Shown here: in pieces, positions 36,490 to 48,849 of the stretch
Numbering within the stretch: position 1 is the stretch's first letter
Layout: the number at the start of each line of letters is the position of its first letter
From: Azorinus chamasolen
Taxonomy: Eukaryota; Mollusca; Bivalvia; Cardiida; Solecurtidae
Length of the DNA stretch: 64,000 nt
Assembly: GCA_963576725.1 (NCBI GenBank)
Contig: OY755240.1
Span: forward strand, 17,943,743-18,007,742
Direction of reading: 5' to 3'
Made by a program: the position numbers and the translations under genes
Notes under the pieces: model-generated
Told to the model about the DNA's origin: nothing
The model's database searches: none
Seen by the model: only the letters and a program-made list of their open reading frames with translations

Positions 36490-36778
36490 GTAATACACAA
36501 CATCTTATCCGGATCAATAGGTGAATCCAGATCAGACACCGAGTTACTCAGAATATGATTTGGATCAATGTCTGGACCCAGGTCCGATGCCGAGTTACTC
36601 AATATCTGGTCTGAATCAATGTTTGGATCTAGATCCATATCAGACACAGATGTACTCAATTTCTAATCTGGATCTAACCTTAATGACTGGAATGAGTTAC
36701 TCAGCGTCTGATCTGGATCCAAACGTTTATGCGGATCCGGCGGTGAGTTACTCGCTGCATGATTGTGGTCCACGCTGA
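36490..36778 (+). repeat. Minisatellite with multiple-of-three spacing, open on both strands
   Basis: The word GAGTTACTCA (or a variant) recurs at 36541, 36592, 36649, 36694 and 36745, spacings 51, 57, 45 and 51, all divisible by three. On the plus strand it encodes about 17-residue units like SYSxSDLDPNxDPD; the minus strand is also open with SNSxSDLDPxIDPDxIL-type units. Could be a coding repeat relic or coincidence. Isolated from any recognised exon. Confidence 0.5.
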
Positions 36779-37185
36779 ATGAATTAATTACTCGATCAAA
36801 TTAACATGTTTGGAAACGTTATTTTTTTAAAAGCGCGCGATAGGTTTCTGTCTATAAAATATCATTTTGAGATTTTCAGGTCAATTATAATAAAGTGATA
36901 ATATATTGACTTGTCTAGTTTTAACCCAGTGTATTATACTTATACATACATCAAATTGCATGAAAATACACCACCAAAAAGAGAATTTAATGCTCTAAAA
37001 CGTGTTATTTTACTCTATAATGCTATAATCCTAATGATAAGCACAAATGCAAGTAATAAGGGATTGAAAAGGATAGGTTTCAGATTCAAATTAATTTTGC
37101 TGTTTTTCCAATAAACTGTTTTGGTGAGAGTATGTACCGCTTACTACATATATGTTGGTTATTGATTATCAGATCAGGCTTATCT

Positions 37186-37475
37186 AAGGCAGGTGGCGAT
37201 GGTCTCGTGGTAACGCGCTTGACTATCAGTTCGTAGGTCCGGTGTTCAAATCCCGGTCCCTCTGGGACATTTCAGAGACGCTTTTCCGCGACTCCCACCC
37301 GCACATCCTCTCCACCCAGGGTTTAAAATGGGTACCTGTGAGGGTCACTCGCCGGTACTGTGGCTGCATGATTGCGCCATATGTAAGCAGTGCTCAATAT
37401 TGTAGGCCAATGACTCAATGACCAGGGGAGTAAATTTACAGTCTGCTGAGCGGTCATTCGGACTGAAAGTAGACT
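37186..37475 (+). mobile_element. tRNA-derived SINE
   Basis: The head has an A-box-like GATGGTCTCGTGGTAACGCG and a B-box GGTGTTCAAATCCCGG with spacing expected for a tRNA-derived RNA polymerase III promoter. A roughly 200-nt unrelated body follows, including GGTACCTGTGAGGGTCACTC and a tail AGGGGAGTAAATTTACAGTC. A tail fragment recurs inverted at 47235. Typical of bivalve SINEs; no functional tRNA, since pairing beyond the B arm is poor and an anticodon arm is not convincing. Confidence 0.75.
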
Positions 37476-37609
37476 ATAACTAGGTACATGATGTTATCTA
37501 TATCGATGTAAGATAAGGGTTTGGAGGTTTGGCCATTAGGTAAAGGGTTAATGTGTATTTTGGTTCCAGAACGGACGGTGTTTTAAATGATAGTGCATGT
37601 TAAGAGGAA

Positions 37610-38215
37610 ATCTGAGACCTCTGGAACCGGCGATTGTCTGCGGTTGTCGGCGATTAAATTCGAAAATATTATTCGCAGTCACATTGGCGATGCATCTGCG
37701 ACCACCGTAAGACAGGTTATTGCGCCGAGTCACTGGTATTCGTACGAAGGTTCCACAATCACTTACGACCTGTTGTGTGGTCACGTGGTCAATTCGTAAT
37801 CGCGGATATCTCTGCAAATGAAATATGTCGCATGACAAGAAACGATTACCAACGGTTAGTGAAGACCACCCTCGATTATCAGTGACTTATCGTACGACGT
37901 TCGTACGAATATCGGCGACAAAAGGTCGCTAGAAATTGAAAACATATCATGAGTGGCCGTAGCCCTATTGGGACTGTGCCCTGAGGCTTTTGTGCATGAT
38001 CAATAACCTCTCTACGACTACAACCTCTCTACAACTAAATACGAATACAATTGGTCGCACGATTGGAGACGATTACCAACGATTTCAGAAGGCCATCCGC
38101 GATTAACAGTGACTTGTTGTGCGACCTTCGTACGAATATCAGCGACAAGAGGTCGCTAGCAATCGTAAAAAGGTCGTATGGGGTCGTAAGGCCTAGTGGG
38201 ACTGGGCCCTAAAGT
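37610..38215. repeat. Clustered CGACxxxxGTCG-type inverted and direct repeats
   Basis: Two direct copies (about 37840-37985 and 38065-38213) share CGATTACCAACG, CAGTGACTT-T, CGTTCGTACGAATATC-GCGAC, AAGGTCGCTAG and end with CC(TA)xTxGGACTG(T/G)GCCCT. A third, inverted copy lies at 37625-37800 (CTGGTATTCGTACGAAGG, GATTGTCTGCGG). CpG-rich and palindromic; probably nested MITEs. Confidence 0.6.
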
Positions 38216-38664
38216 GCACGTTATTCCATCATCCGTTATCAGCTTAATGTCGCATCATTCTTCATTAGAGAATATTAGTGAAAGACCAAAAAGAACAAGT
38301 CATGTACGTACATGTGCCCATAACCATATATAACACACCAAAAACAAACACACACACAAACACACAGCCTTAACATCACTGGTTCTTGACTCTGAAATAC
38401 AAGATGACTCTCACATATTCGTGTTGATTGAATTAGATTTTGAACTTTGCGAAAGTGAATTGGGAATGTAGCGCCAAAATAAAAACGAAATATCTCCGAA
38501 AGCTCAAAATATAAATAACAATGGCGAATCTGCATGGAATATAATAACAGACGAACATGTGTCTATTCATGTAATGAACTCCAATATTTAAGAAGATATC
38601 CTTTCCTGTCTTCAAAAAATAGATGTACTTCATTCAACTCGCACACATAAACTGTAAAAAATAC

Positions 38665-38859
38665 CTTTTTGTGAGTTCGCTGTCTTTTGTTGCATTTGTC
38701 TCCAGAATGTATGTTTCCCACATCAATGGCCTGATCTGTGTATCTGTGGCATCGGTATATACGTCGCATGCAATACCAAGTAGCTGCATGAACCCCTTCC
38801 AATTTTCTTCTTTTTCATTTGCAATAATTTCTGTGATAAGCGATCGTATCACTTTTCTC
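38665..38859 (-). CDS. Internal exon, module 3 type a
   Basis: 195-nt exon with acceptor TATATTTCAG and donor GTATTT, the weakest donor of the set. It starts with one base and ends with two. The peptide includes RKVIRSLITEIIANEKEENW followed by KGFMQLLGIACDVYTD, which occupies the place of the SLLKFATDIA...WLYLLPVIHFL core in module 1. Assigned to type a by order, phase and a weak common pattern. Confidence 0.68.
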
Positions 38860-39456
38860 CTGAAATATAACACAAGATATAGAGGTATAAATAAGTGGAA
38901 AAACCAGTCCGACAGGGAATATCACACATAAAGGGCACGGAATGCAAAATAATCAAACAAACAAAGAACTCAATTACAAGATAAAATACATCAAACACAT
39001 ATCTTATAAAGATATTACCACGAGGACCTATTAGGGTTACATAACCAAATCTGATTTTTTGCATGGGTACCGCGGTGCTTGGTAGTGTCTGCTGAATGGA
39101 AACAAAAAGATGATCCCATGAAAAAACTGATTCCTGCCATTGGTAGTATTTCTACCATTTCTATGTCAAACATTCGTCTTGACAACAACGGTATGTAAAG
39201 GCTATAATAAATTATATCTATGTTTATGGGACACTAAGAGTGTGAAACTGGTGTCATAATGAATATACTTATCTTATATTAAGAATATATTTTGTGCATG
39301 ACCGCATTTGAATAATCATGAAATCATGAAATTTAAAATATGAAGAAAAACAGGCTAGACATTAGTGCAAAATAGATATGAACTCATATGTGATTCTTCA
39401 AATACACAGAAATGATATGCTTATATAGATAAAGCCACCTAAAGGAGAGTATTATA

Positions 39457-39673
39457 TTAACCATTCGCTTGCTGAATTTTAATATACATTTCTCCTTTTT
39501 ACCCATGCCTTGTTGTATAATTACATATATATTCACTGTGTACAAGTATTTCGCTGTGCAATCACTGCTCTGGAGTGCATTGGTTGCACAATCAACTTAT
39601 AAATAGGTTCTTCATCTGGGTCTTCACTATTTACAGGTAGGTATATGAACGTGAATAGCAAGCGAAGGGTTAA
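39457..39673 (+). mobile_element. Family D MITE, copy 3
   Basis: TTAACCATTCGCTTGCTGAA at left and AGCAAGCGAAGGGTTAA at right. Contains CACTGTGTACAAGTATTTCG and CAATCACTGCTCTGGAGTGC like the other two copies. Confidence 0.7.
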
Positions 39674-39889
39674 AACATATCTATATGTCTTTGGAGCATC
39701 ACAGATGATTTAAGATCTAGTCTACCATTTGCAGGTCTTATGAATAATTATGCTAATGAACCGATTAAAAACAGAATATTCTTCATTAAAGACCCATGTA
39801 TTTATTCAAGTTTAATACTGTTAGCTGCCAACCCTCGAATGCCCTGAGAAATAATATATTCTGAAAATGGTAGATCCTTCGAAAGTAAA

Positions 39890-40125
39890 AGTACAAATAT
39901 TAAAGTACATGTATGAGTCATGCGGGAAACACCGCATACAAAAACAACAACCGCCGAAACAGCACCACGACTACACAAACAACATATGTACACGTATATA
40001 AAAGGCACAAAGAGACGCACAGACATAACAAACAAACCATAGGGGGGAAGACGGATGTACCGCCTTGGATAGGTCGGTGACAAATGTTAAACCGATTTCG
40101 GGGCGCCCAACCTCACACTTCTCAC
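39890..40125 (-). repeat. Family A dispersed repeat fused to a family B end
   Basis: GTATGAGTCATGCGGGAAAC to GATAGGTCGGTGACAAATG is family A. Immediately left, 39845-39890 reads ATTCTGAAAATGGTAGATCC, the terminal sequence of family B. Confidence 0.75.
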
Positions 40126-40299
40126 AACTGTTATATAAGTTTGTGAATCAATTAGCTCCTTCTTTAAAACATCAACATAATACAATCTTCAAAGAATGAT
40201 TACATTATTTCTGAACTGATTCACTAACTCATATAACAGTTCAAACACTTGAAGAAGATATAGTCTCGGAACATGTAAGTCTGGTCCTAACATTAAACA

Positions 40300-40530
40300 A
40301 CATACTTTGTACTGGATTCCGAAACTACATACAAACCCTTATAAGGCGCGTTTTATTGCAAACCCTAGCTGTCGCACCACTACTAAATTATCTAAATATT
40401 TGACGTCCTGTCCTACTACGATCAAAGAACATGTAAAACGTTGCTGTGATAAAATATATGAAAATTCTGGATCAGAAAGTATAACAACACTGAGAATGAA
40501 GTACGGGGCGACGTTTTACACGCCACGTTA
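40300..40530 (+). pseudogene. RT fragment (family R, N-terminal part) fused to family B end
   Basis: The open frame reads MYWIPKLHTNPYKARFIANP, then TTTKLSKYLTSC and VKRCCDKIYENSG. This is the conserved start of the reverse-transcriptase domain found in an invertebrate retroelement family (here called family R; Penelope-like or related). It stops being RT at about 40470, where it joins the last 60 bases of family B (ACAACACTGAGAATGAAGTA). The same RT segment is present, inverted, at 51340-51520. Confidence 0.75.
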
Positions 40531-41021
40531 ATCACAATTACCAGCTGAAATAGCAATGATTATATGTTATCTCATATCGTAAAGTGTATGTATAATCCGT
40601 AGAGCATTTATTTGCCATGAGATAATCACTACTGACTTATTGTTTATTTGTATTATAGATATGTATTGCTTTCGTTACCAGTATCATAATTATAAATTGT
40701 CTTATCATAATTGTATATATTAATATTAGTATTTGTCTAAAGTGATTTATATTAAATATTAAGTATTTCAAATAATAAATATTTATAATATTAGTCATTC
40801 AGCTCGATAAAATGTTTTTCTAATAATTGATTATGCTTTTGTGGCCGATTTTAGGCTGCAAATCTCATTTCTGCGGATATGAGAGTCATATCCGTCATAT
40901 CCGGTGTTTAGTTATACCGATCACTGGTAATAACGTAACATTGTACCCGCTATAATTACATTATTTTATTTGTCTTATTAGAAGATAAACATGCGATATA
41001 ACAGCGTATGTATTTACTTAC

Positions 41022-41230
41022 AACGTTTGCCCAGGAAATTCCTTTAGGCCTTCTTTTATGACTGCTTCGTCGGCATCATTCACTACATTCAATGCTTCAA
41101 ATAACAGAGCCATGTGCTGACAGAAAAATGTTACGTCTTCGTAAGAATGAACCTCCTTCAGTATTTCTATTCCTCTCGGAAATCTGTTTTCGTTTCCGTC
41201 ATTTGACAAGGACGCTACAAGAGCTGCAAA
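41022..41230 (-). CDS. Internal exon, module 2 type c
   Basis: 209-nt exon, phase 0 in and two bases over at the end, donor GTAAGT. Two acceptors lie 7 bases apart; the upstream one (AAATTAG before TTTGCAG) is chosen because only it preserves the phase shared by all type c exons. The peptide starts FAALVASLSND and includes GIEILKEVHSYEDVTFFCQH. It is shorter than the other c exons (230 or 233 nt). The module 2 total is 546 nt, 182 codons. Confidence 0.72.
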
Positions 41231-41520
41231 CTAATTTAACAAGAATTCTATAAAAGTGCAACATTCACTAGTGACGATATCAATTGTGATGCTTATGAAA
41301 TTTATTTCACTGAGAAATCTCTGTAAATCATTGATGGGTATATAATAAATTTCTATGATGAATTATTTCCATTAATGATTAATTGGAAAATTATCCCAAA
41401 AGACATCACTTGTATTACGGCATGTTCTGAAAAACGGTATTCCTCAATGTAAAGACATAAAGAATATGTCTAATCAAGCCAAAAGTAAATGTCACCCACC
41501 ACATAGTAGTGTATGAGAGA

Positions 41521-41935
41521 TATTGATTTACTCCGTTCCGTCTCTTCACCCGTCAGTCCATCCGTCAGTCCGTCTGTCACACAATCTTGTCCGCTCTCTA
41601 ATTTTAAGAGTTTTCATCCAATCATCACCAAATCTTAAACAAATGTTTATAGCTATAATATATAGGCCAAGATTGATACACAGCAATATTGCTTCAGGAA
41701 CTTCAGAATAATGGCCCTTGATTTATCCAATTTTGACCTTTTTAGAAATGTCCGCTCTCTAAGTGAAAAATATCTAATTCAACCTTCACCAAACCATGAA
41801 CAAATGTTTATGGCTATAATATCTTGGCCAAGTTCAATATCCATCAATATTGTGTAAGGTCCTTGAGTTATTCAAATTTGGCCTTTTTAGCCTTGTCCGC
41901 TCCCAAAATCAATAACGTCTCATCCAAACCGGTTT
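41521..41935 (+). repeat. Microsatellite-headed tandem-unit repeat
   Basis: A (CCGTCAGTCCAT)-type stretch at 41540-41578, then two units near 41590 and 41752 sharing GTCCGCTCTCTAA, TCACCAAA-C, AACAAATGTTTAT-GCTATA and GGCCAAG-T. Same layout as 15715-16320 but different unit sequence. Confidence 0.65.
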
Positions 41936-41999
41936 ATTGAATTACAGGACGTTTCTTACGATCAGGACGTTCTGTATTATTTGGTCGATTATTTACGGT

Positions 42000-43480
42000 A
42001 TTTGTCTCCAGCAAAGGATTACGTAATCGTAGATCGTTGACTCTTAATTGTCTAGCGACACTATCCTGTAGATGGCCTTGCATGAGAAGACCAATAGCTC
42101 GGCCCGGCCACAATCATTAATGTTCAGTCTAGGTATTTTGAATTTTGTGCTTGAATGCAATACTGATTGAAAGTCAGTGAGTGAACTGTATACAAGTTCA
42201 TTGCTTTTTGAATTTGTCAAACCATAGGTCGGCCAGACGGATTAAGTCATGATTTTAACTAATGTCGCTGTACAATCCCATTTAAGCAAAAAGGATCTGC
42301 ACGAGTTTGTTTCGGAAATTCGTGTATCAATTTTAGCAACACGTGGTGTATACATAATATCGGTTGCACACCCATACAGCCAAAAACATAGTTTAATACA
42401 TTATGCATTACTTCAGATTGGCAATATACAACACCAAGGCATGTTTGTTGTATTATATAAATATACCAGGGCTTGCAGAGATAATCGATACGTTTCGCCC
42501 AATCCAGTACAGCACAATCCTTAGCGATTATATTGCGTTTCATAAAGAATATTTTTTTCAGGAAATATATTCACATCTGAACTGTAGTTTTAGGGTTGTA
42601 AAAGCTCTATTGAACAATTTAAGCATAAAATTCAATTAGATTCAATCAATATTATATCCATTCAAACCATTATTATAGATATCCGACGGTTGTTACGCTA
42701 GTTGAAATATATGTTTAAACACTTTAATAGATAGTCTCAAAATGATACTACATTATACAGTCCTGGACGTATGGGCATAATATACGATTGTCTCCATATT
42801 GGTGTCTGCAACATTTCGGTTTTTTGTTATTTCTGTAATGAAACGGATTCATATCATTCAACATTTTAAGTCCTGGCGAGGACTCACGTAACTGTTTGCA
42901 GATAGGATCACATATTTGGCAACAAATTGGTTAGACTTATAAACACCAGATTATATATCACGCTACGTTGCTACTACTTAATCACGAATATTGCTTATAA
43001 ATGATATAACACATTAGATTTCCAGAAAATCAAAACTAACTTTTACGCACTTTGACCCTATATAAAGCAGTACTTACCACATGGTTTTCGCAGGTTTGCC
43101 TCTAAGTGTAAAACACACATCGTATATAACCCAAAACTATAACATCAAACCTAAATCCAGTTTTCGCATATTCAAAATCGTTTACCCTAATATCGAGCCT
43201 GTACACGTTGATATCTGTTGCCCAATAGTGAGACACAAGTTTTAGAATGTCAATTAGCACAAACTGCTTATGTAAACTTTTCCCCTTGATTCAAGTTTTT
43301 TGACACTTGGGTAACTACGATAGCATGATCAATATTGTGTTTCATGCCGGTTTGGTTTATAATGAATACGTCTTTACAATTATGAAAATGGCAATAACGT
43401 GTAATTATGTGTCACACATGGTGCCGAAAATATTTTTGTGATTATCGCAAAAAACAAACTCTAAAATAATGATGATGCCA
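42000..43480. other. Intron between module 2 b and c, nothing recognised
   Basis: Two overlapping open frames on opposite strands at 42249-42543 show no domain and no supporting splice signals. Confidence 0.4.
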
Positions 43481-43487
43481 GACATAC

Positions 43488-43665
43488 CATTGCATTATTC
43501 CTGCCACTCTGCAAGGTCGTGGATAAACATACATCAAAAGGAAATATCCCCTGTTCGATAATCTCAGTTCTAACGGATGAATCAACCTGTTCAATGACTG
43601 CCTTTGAAATAGTCGGATTCTTTGCGAAATATGGTAAAAGGATGTAGATTTTCTCCATTTGTAAT
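43488..43665 (-). CDS. Internal exon, module 2 type b
   Basis: 178-nt exon, identical in length to the b exons of modules 1 and 4. Acceptor is GATTTTGCAG and donor is GTATGT; one leading base, then 59 codons, ending in phase 0. The peptide runs LQMEKIYILLPYFAKNPTIS, then an IEQGIFPFDVCLSTTLQ segment that matches the MKTIPLHIIIAYIET position of the other b exons. The sequence is diverged but length, phase and hydrophobic pattern agree. Confidence 0.75.
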
Positions 43666-44889
43666 CTGCAAAATCTGGAAAATATACAATCGAACTACTC
43701 AGTCACGTTTAGAGAAGTAAACAAACATTTTCGATAGCATACCCTGTCGCGGGAGCAACTTTAATAACATATGTGTTTGCTTATGAGTGTGAGATCCCTG
43801 TTTGAAGATGTTCAGCTGAACTATATTTTATCGTGCACGGAAGAAACACAACTGACCTACCACAAGCCTGCTGAAGGCTGCCTCAAACAAAATATCCAAA
43901 TACCCAGACCGGGATTTGACACACAGCGGCGAGAGAGGAAGTCTTACACATCAGTTATATGTCTTACTAAAGTTATTTTCTGAAAGAAAAGTTTGACAGC
44001 ATGGGCTTGTCCGCACACCCATGACCACGCACACCCGAAAATCCGCATATACCAAAGTTTATAACATAACAAGTTTTAATTTATAACATAACAAATTTTA
44101 ATTTAAAACATACCTTCTCTCAAAGAGTCGCTAAGATGACATAAAATTAATTTCAACGACAGAACCACTAATTTAATTGTAGCCTTTGTGATTGTGAAAT
44201 AGTGTTTCAAATTTCATAAAAGTTATATGAAGAGTACAGTAATAGACAACCTTAAGACACCGGAAGTCAACAACATCGACAACACCAGCAATGAAGACGA
44301 CTTCGTGGGCGCCGGAGAAACAGACTAGCTGAAAACAAACTATAGTCGTCGTTTAGCAGGGAAACAATAGCTCGCTTTTTCGTATTAAGCAATATATAGA
44401 ATTTTAACACCTTCTTGATAGTGATGATTATTTCAGAGGCCGACCCGTCTTAGAAATATTTGATACAGAGTGACATACGGAATATTTCTGAAAACATGCT
44501 TTAACAATTTTGGCGTAAATTAGTTACATAAACAGTAATCATTCAAATTGTAGATTTGCTAAAACCAGTAGACACCTCTCTATTAGATTTAACAAAATCA
44601 TCCTCTGATTTATTTTAGTATAACTAGAACATATACTGGAATTCTGTAACTGACATAAATGCTATTTTAGAAATGTAATTATTTAATCACACTTATTGAT
44701 AAGAACAAAGAGTATGACAGGTTGCATTCCTAGTTGAGATATAATATGAAAAAGCGCTTCAGTATGACACCAAATACGTGCACCGGTATAAACAAAACTA
44801 GAGAAACTCACTAGAAATGGCATTAAGATCGTCAGCACTGTAAGAGGAAAGTACGGGGTTATGAATTATGTATGAAATAATGTATTTGT

Positions 44890-45560
44890 TTATTAAACGC
44901 ATTAACACTTTTAGGAAGAAAGGTTATAACCCCATTATATTCCAATGTATTGCATGTGTAGCTATTGACTCCTTTTACAGTGCCTGTAGCTTTTCTTCCC
45001 TCTTTGCTTACCCAATTACATGCCGATGGTAGTACTCTATGATGGTATACTCTAAAACCAAGAAACGGAATGAGCTTACCCAACATATGTATTACCTTCT
45101 TTCTGTCATGCCCTTAACAACTTAGGTGCTCTGCTTTCTGCAAAGTCAGTGAATACATACATGTATTCGACGGACTTTCACAGTTGTTATGTTATGCTAA
45201 CATACTGTCCAGCGGGGATACCATGTATTACACGGTTAAAGTAGGGTAACTGTTTGATAAATGTGATGTTAGGATGTCCGTTAAGCGGTTTAAACCCCCA
45301 CTGGGGATTTGCCACTGACCGTTCTAAGGCGTTACTCTCTTTGTCAAACTTACGTTTATGTTTGTCTTGTGTCTTTGTACTTGTGCGTTTGTTTATTTTT
45401 TTTAAAATGTTTATCTATTGTGTTTGTGCGTGTATTGATGTTATAGGTGTTCAGCTCCTGTATGTGCCTGTGCGTGCCTGTGTGTGTGTCTGTGTGTTGG
45501 TGTGTAGTTCTGTGTGTGATATGCTTTCTTGTGTTGACTTGACTCGCTTGACATTTTCAT
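44890..45560 (+). repeat. Family A, long form with upstream RT-tail sequence
   Basis: From about 44930 it carries the 3' tail seen in family R elements (GTAGTACTCTATGATGGTAT, CTGTCATGCCCTTAACA), then GTCCAGCGGGGATACCATG, GGTTTAAACCCCCACTGGGG and CTGACCGTTCTAAGGCG. Shares its first 350 bp with 48950-49260. Confidence 0.75.
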
Positions 45561-45689
45561 TGGAAAGATATTGGAATTCCACCCTTAGTAAAATTATAAA
45601 TAAAATGTCGATCGTTGAGTACATGTTATCCGTGAGAGTCCCTTTTAATCCTTACGCTGGAAGGACATACAACACAAGATGAGTGGGTA

Positions 45690-45970
45690 ATATTCTGAAA
45701 ATGGGTGATCCCTCGAAAGCAAAAGTAGAAATGCAAAAAGAGAAAATTGCAGACTCGGTTTTATGAGAGTCTGTTCATGAGTAGTAATTAAAAGTGCAAC
45801 ACTACTCACGCCCCTAGCACCGGCTTAAGCAGTATTCAATTTTCAAAACTAATAACATGAAAACTAATGATCCCGAAGGACCAGAAAATATAACAACATT
45901 GATAATGAAGTACGGGCGACTTTTTACGGCCGCCACACAAGCACTTAACACCTGCTGTTGTGAAGTACAT
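45690..45970 (-). repeat. Family B dispersed repeat
   Basis: Starts ATTCTGAAAATGGGTGATCC and ends CACTTAACACCTGCTGTTGT, followed by a second copy of the first 30 bases (45970-46000). Confidence 0.85.
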
Positions 45971-46116
45971 ATATTCTGAAAATGTGTGATCCCTCGAAGA
46001 AGTTTGTTCACGGATGATCTTACTGTACTGTATGAATTAAAAGTGATAAGATGATATCAATGAAGCAATTATACAGTAAATGCATATTCCGTTCAATTGA
46101 ATATAGATGCACATAC

Positions 46117-46275
46117 CTGTTAGTAGGTAACGATTTCGAACATTCCATTTTATTGCAGTCAATGTTATCTTGCATGTTCAGATCAGTCAAATGTTCGAGT
46201 ATGGGCACACATCCTCTACAGTCTTCTGTCTGACATTGTAAGATCAAATGAAGTAGGCAGTGCTCCATATCATGG
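46117..46275 (-). CDS. Internal exon, module 2 type a (short form)
   Basis: 159-nt exon with acceptor TGTTTCAG and donor GTATGT, phase 2 in and phase 2 out like the other a exons. The peptide contains HDMEHCLLHLILQC and ILEHLTDLNMQDN. It lacks the WLYLLP core of modules 1 and 4 and is the shortest a exon, so it is assigned to type a by position and phase rather than strong sequence similarity. It is cysteine-rich for its size. Confidence 0.65.
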
Positions 46276-46374
46276 CTGAAACAAATGTTAACATAACTAA
46301 CAATGTATTTACCGATTCGACAAATGACGGTTCTAAGAATTTTAAACATAAAGAGCACCGATCATGTCTTACCA

Positions 46375-46512
46375 AAAAGGAACAACGAAGGAGACACGTT
46401 TAATTACTTCTCAAGAACAGACTCAACAAAACCGAGTGAATGAAACCGAGTCTGCAATTTTCTGAATTGCCACCTTTGTTTTCGGAGGACCTCCTGCCTT
46501 TAGAATTGATGT
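46375..46512 (+). repeat. Family B fragment
   Basis: TCAAGAACAGACTCAACAAA, GAGTCTGCAATTTTCTGAAT and TTTTCGGAGGACCTCCTGCC identify it. It has an internal duplication of AACCGAGT. Confidence 0.7.
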
Positions 46513-46622
46513 GAAAATACATTCCGATTGTGAAATGACAATTATCATATTTAAACAAGTTCTTGGATGAAAGTTTGAACATAATAAGGGATGGTGGAAA
46601 TATGAGAAACATGCTTTAAAGT

Positions 46623-46999
46623 ATGCATATCATAGTATTTGGTTATATAGTAACTGGGTTACCTAAGCATAATTCAATTCGAATCATATATCAGAAAATA
46701 AATTATATGGCATGGGATTTTTAGTTGTCGGAATATACTAATGGATTTAAAATAGAGTTAATGACCAACTTTGTTGGCAATCAGCATGTAAGATTTGTGC
46801 TACAACAATATGCATATCATGATATTTGGTTATATAGTAACTGGGTTACATAAGCATAATTCAATTCGATTCATACATCAGAAAATGAATTATATGGCAT
46901 GGGTTTTTTAGTTGTCGGAATATACTAATGGATTTAAAATAGAGTTAATGACCAACTTTGTTGGCAATCAGCATGTAAGATTTGTGCTACAACAATATG
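46623..46999. repeat. 2 x 187-bp tandem duplication
   Basis: The segment beginning ATGCATATCAT at 46623 starts again at 46810 with only a few substitutions, the second copy ending at TGCTACAACAATATGC. A young intronic duplication. Confidence 0.93.
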
Positions 47000-47224
47000 C
47001 CTGATGAATTTGAAAATAGAATGATGAAGGTTCCAAACACATGCCAGTGTTTGCCCTGAGTGCAGTACAGAATAAAATAATCTAAAATAGGATTCCTTTG
47101 TAAAGCTCAGATGCCAGGTCACCACTTGATCATAAACAATTCTTATCACATGTTTTGACACCATTGAAATTGGCCTACCCACAAAGCCATACTACTGCAT
47201 GTCGTGTCACACATGCCAGATGTT

Positions 47225-47300
47225 AGAACTACTTAGATATAGCCTACTTTCCGTCCGAATGACCGCTTAGGCGACTGTACATTTATTCCCCTGGTAAGCA
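47225..47300 (-). mobile_element. SINE tail fragment
   Basis: TTTCCGTCCGAATGACCGCT and ATTTATTCCCCTGG are the complement of the end of the SINE at 37186-37475. Confidence 0.7.
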
Positions 47301-47309
47301 AACAAATAC

Positions 47310-48840
47310 CAGAACTACGAGAATACCAAAACTTTTTTGCAGCAAATTTCTACAATTTGATGATTTGTTTGTATCGATTAATGCCCATTTCTGTCACTCA
47401 ACATGAGGGCTAATTCAACACCAAAAAGAAAGGGGTAGCAAATACAGATATACCCAGACGTGATGTCTCATTTTTATTATCGATAAGGGTTCATTTAGAT
47501 GCCCACTGTAAAGTACTAGTACATAGACCTTGGCTTATGTTTTATATTGCGACAAGTAATGTTTGGGTTTGAATGAAGTAAAACAAATATCGCACCGGGT
47601 TATTGTTTATGATAAGCATGATTGAGAGGAATTTGATTTTTATTAAAAGTAATGTCTACGAAATGTTTATTGCCAATTCCCATTCTGTAACCAGCAAGGA
47701 TACCTCATTCTGTTTATATATTAGGTGGCTAAACGAAGTTTCCGACATGCCATTTAGCTGCGTGCCAACAAACTTTGTATATTTTGCTACTTAAGTATAT
47801 GTAACGTTTCTAAAGTTTTATGCTTGAGCGTGTCTTATATAGGACATTATGTGCAGGCAGTAATCCTTAGATAAACACATACGCTTTAGCAATCTCAGTA
47901 CGATTCGCACAAGACACTGCAACAAGGTAAGATGATATGAAGGTTTTACATACTTTCGAGAGTATACTACTTTATCGTGACATTTCGAGTTAGAAATGGA
48001 TAGTTTTATTTGTCACTGGTGTTGAAAAGAGTACAATTTATAATCCACCATTAGATAAAGATACTAACAAGTTATTTTGATTTATTTCGGCAAGGAATGC
48101 ATAAAGCAGGCATACACCGTAGACACGTAAAATGAAAAACAAAACGTGAAATGAAAACAAATCGAATTCCGTTACGAAAAGGGACATCCTCGCGCGAAAT
48201 GAAAAAAATCAAATCACTTAAACAAAATTCAGTAATGTAATGTAATTTGAAATCGAACAAAATCCTTGGACCCTGTGCCAATCGCATATTGTGTTCATTT
48301 TATACACATTGAACACAAGTAAACATAAAATAACAAAATAGCAGCAAATAGATTGAATACAGTACTAACAGAAACTATGTTATAACATTATGTATTATTA
48401 ATTATATAATATAATTTATATCAGTAATAATGAACTAAAACCGACTGATAGGTCAGACACTTCTAGGTATGTCATGATAAATATGCGATTCGCAATAGCA
48501 AACGCAACTAGATATAGAATGCCTAGCTTTATAATAATCTGTTTGAAAGCCGGGGTTTAACCTATTAACTAATTTTGTAGTTTCCTGATTTTTGCACACC
48601 TAAGTATGCTCAGATGAGTATTTTGAGGTCCGGTTTCCGTTCATGCCTTCAATTTCAGTCTCTCTATGCTTAAAGTTGCATCACTGAATTCACAAGGCAG
48701 AATGAAACTAAACTATTATTTAAATGTACTCTATAAGCACGACCTTTTAAACTAGGAAACGGAAGGAGATCGTCAAATCTTTGTACCATCTCTTTATTGT
48801 CGTACACTTTATTACTTTTCTTCAGTTACTCTGTTTCACT
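47310..48840. other. Intron between modules 1 and 2, nothing recognised
   Basis: AT-rich unique sequence; no exon of any of the three types is found in this 11.5-kb intron. Confidence 0.45.
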
Positions 48841-48849
48841 TAAATAAAC

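Noticed and set aside
37186..37275. Functional tRNA gene
   Set aside because: A and B boxes are present but the acceptor and anticodon stems do not pair; it is a SINE head followed by a SINE body.
40307..40531. Intact small gene starting MYWIPKLH
   Set aside because: It is an RT fragment ending in family B sequence; the apparent start methionine is internal to the RT domain.
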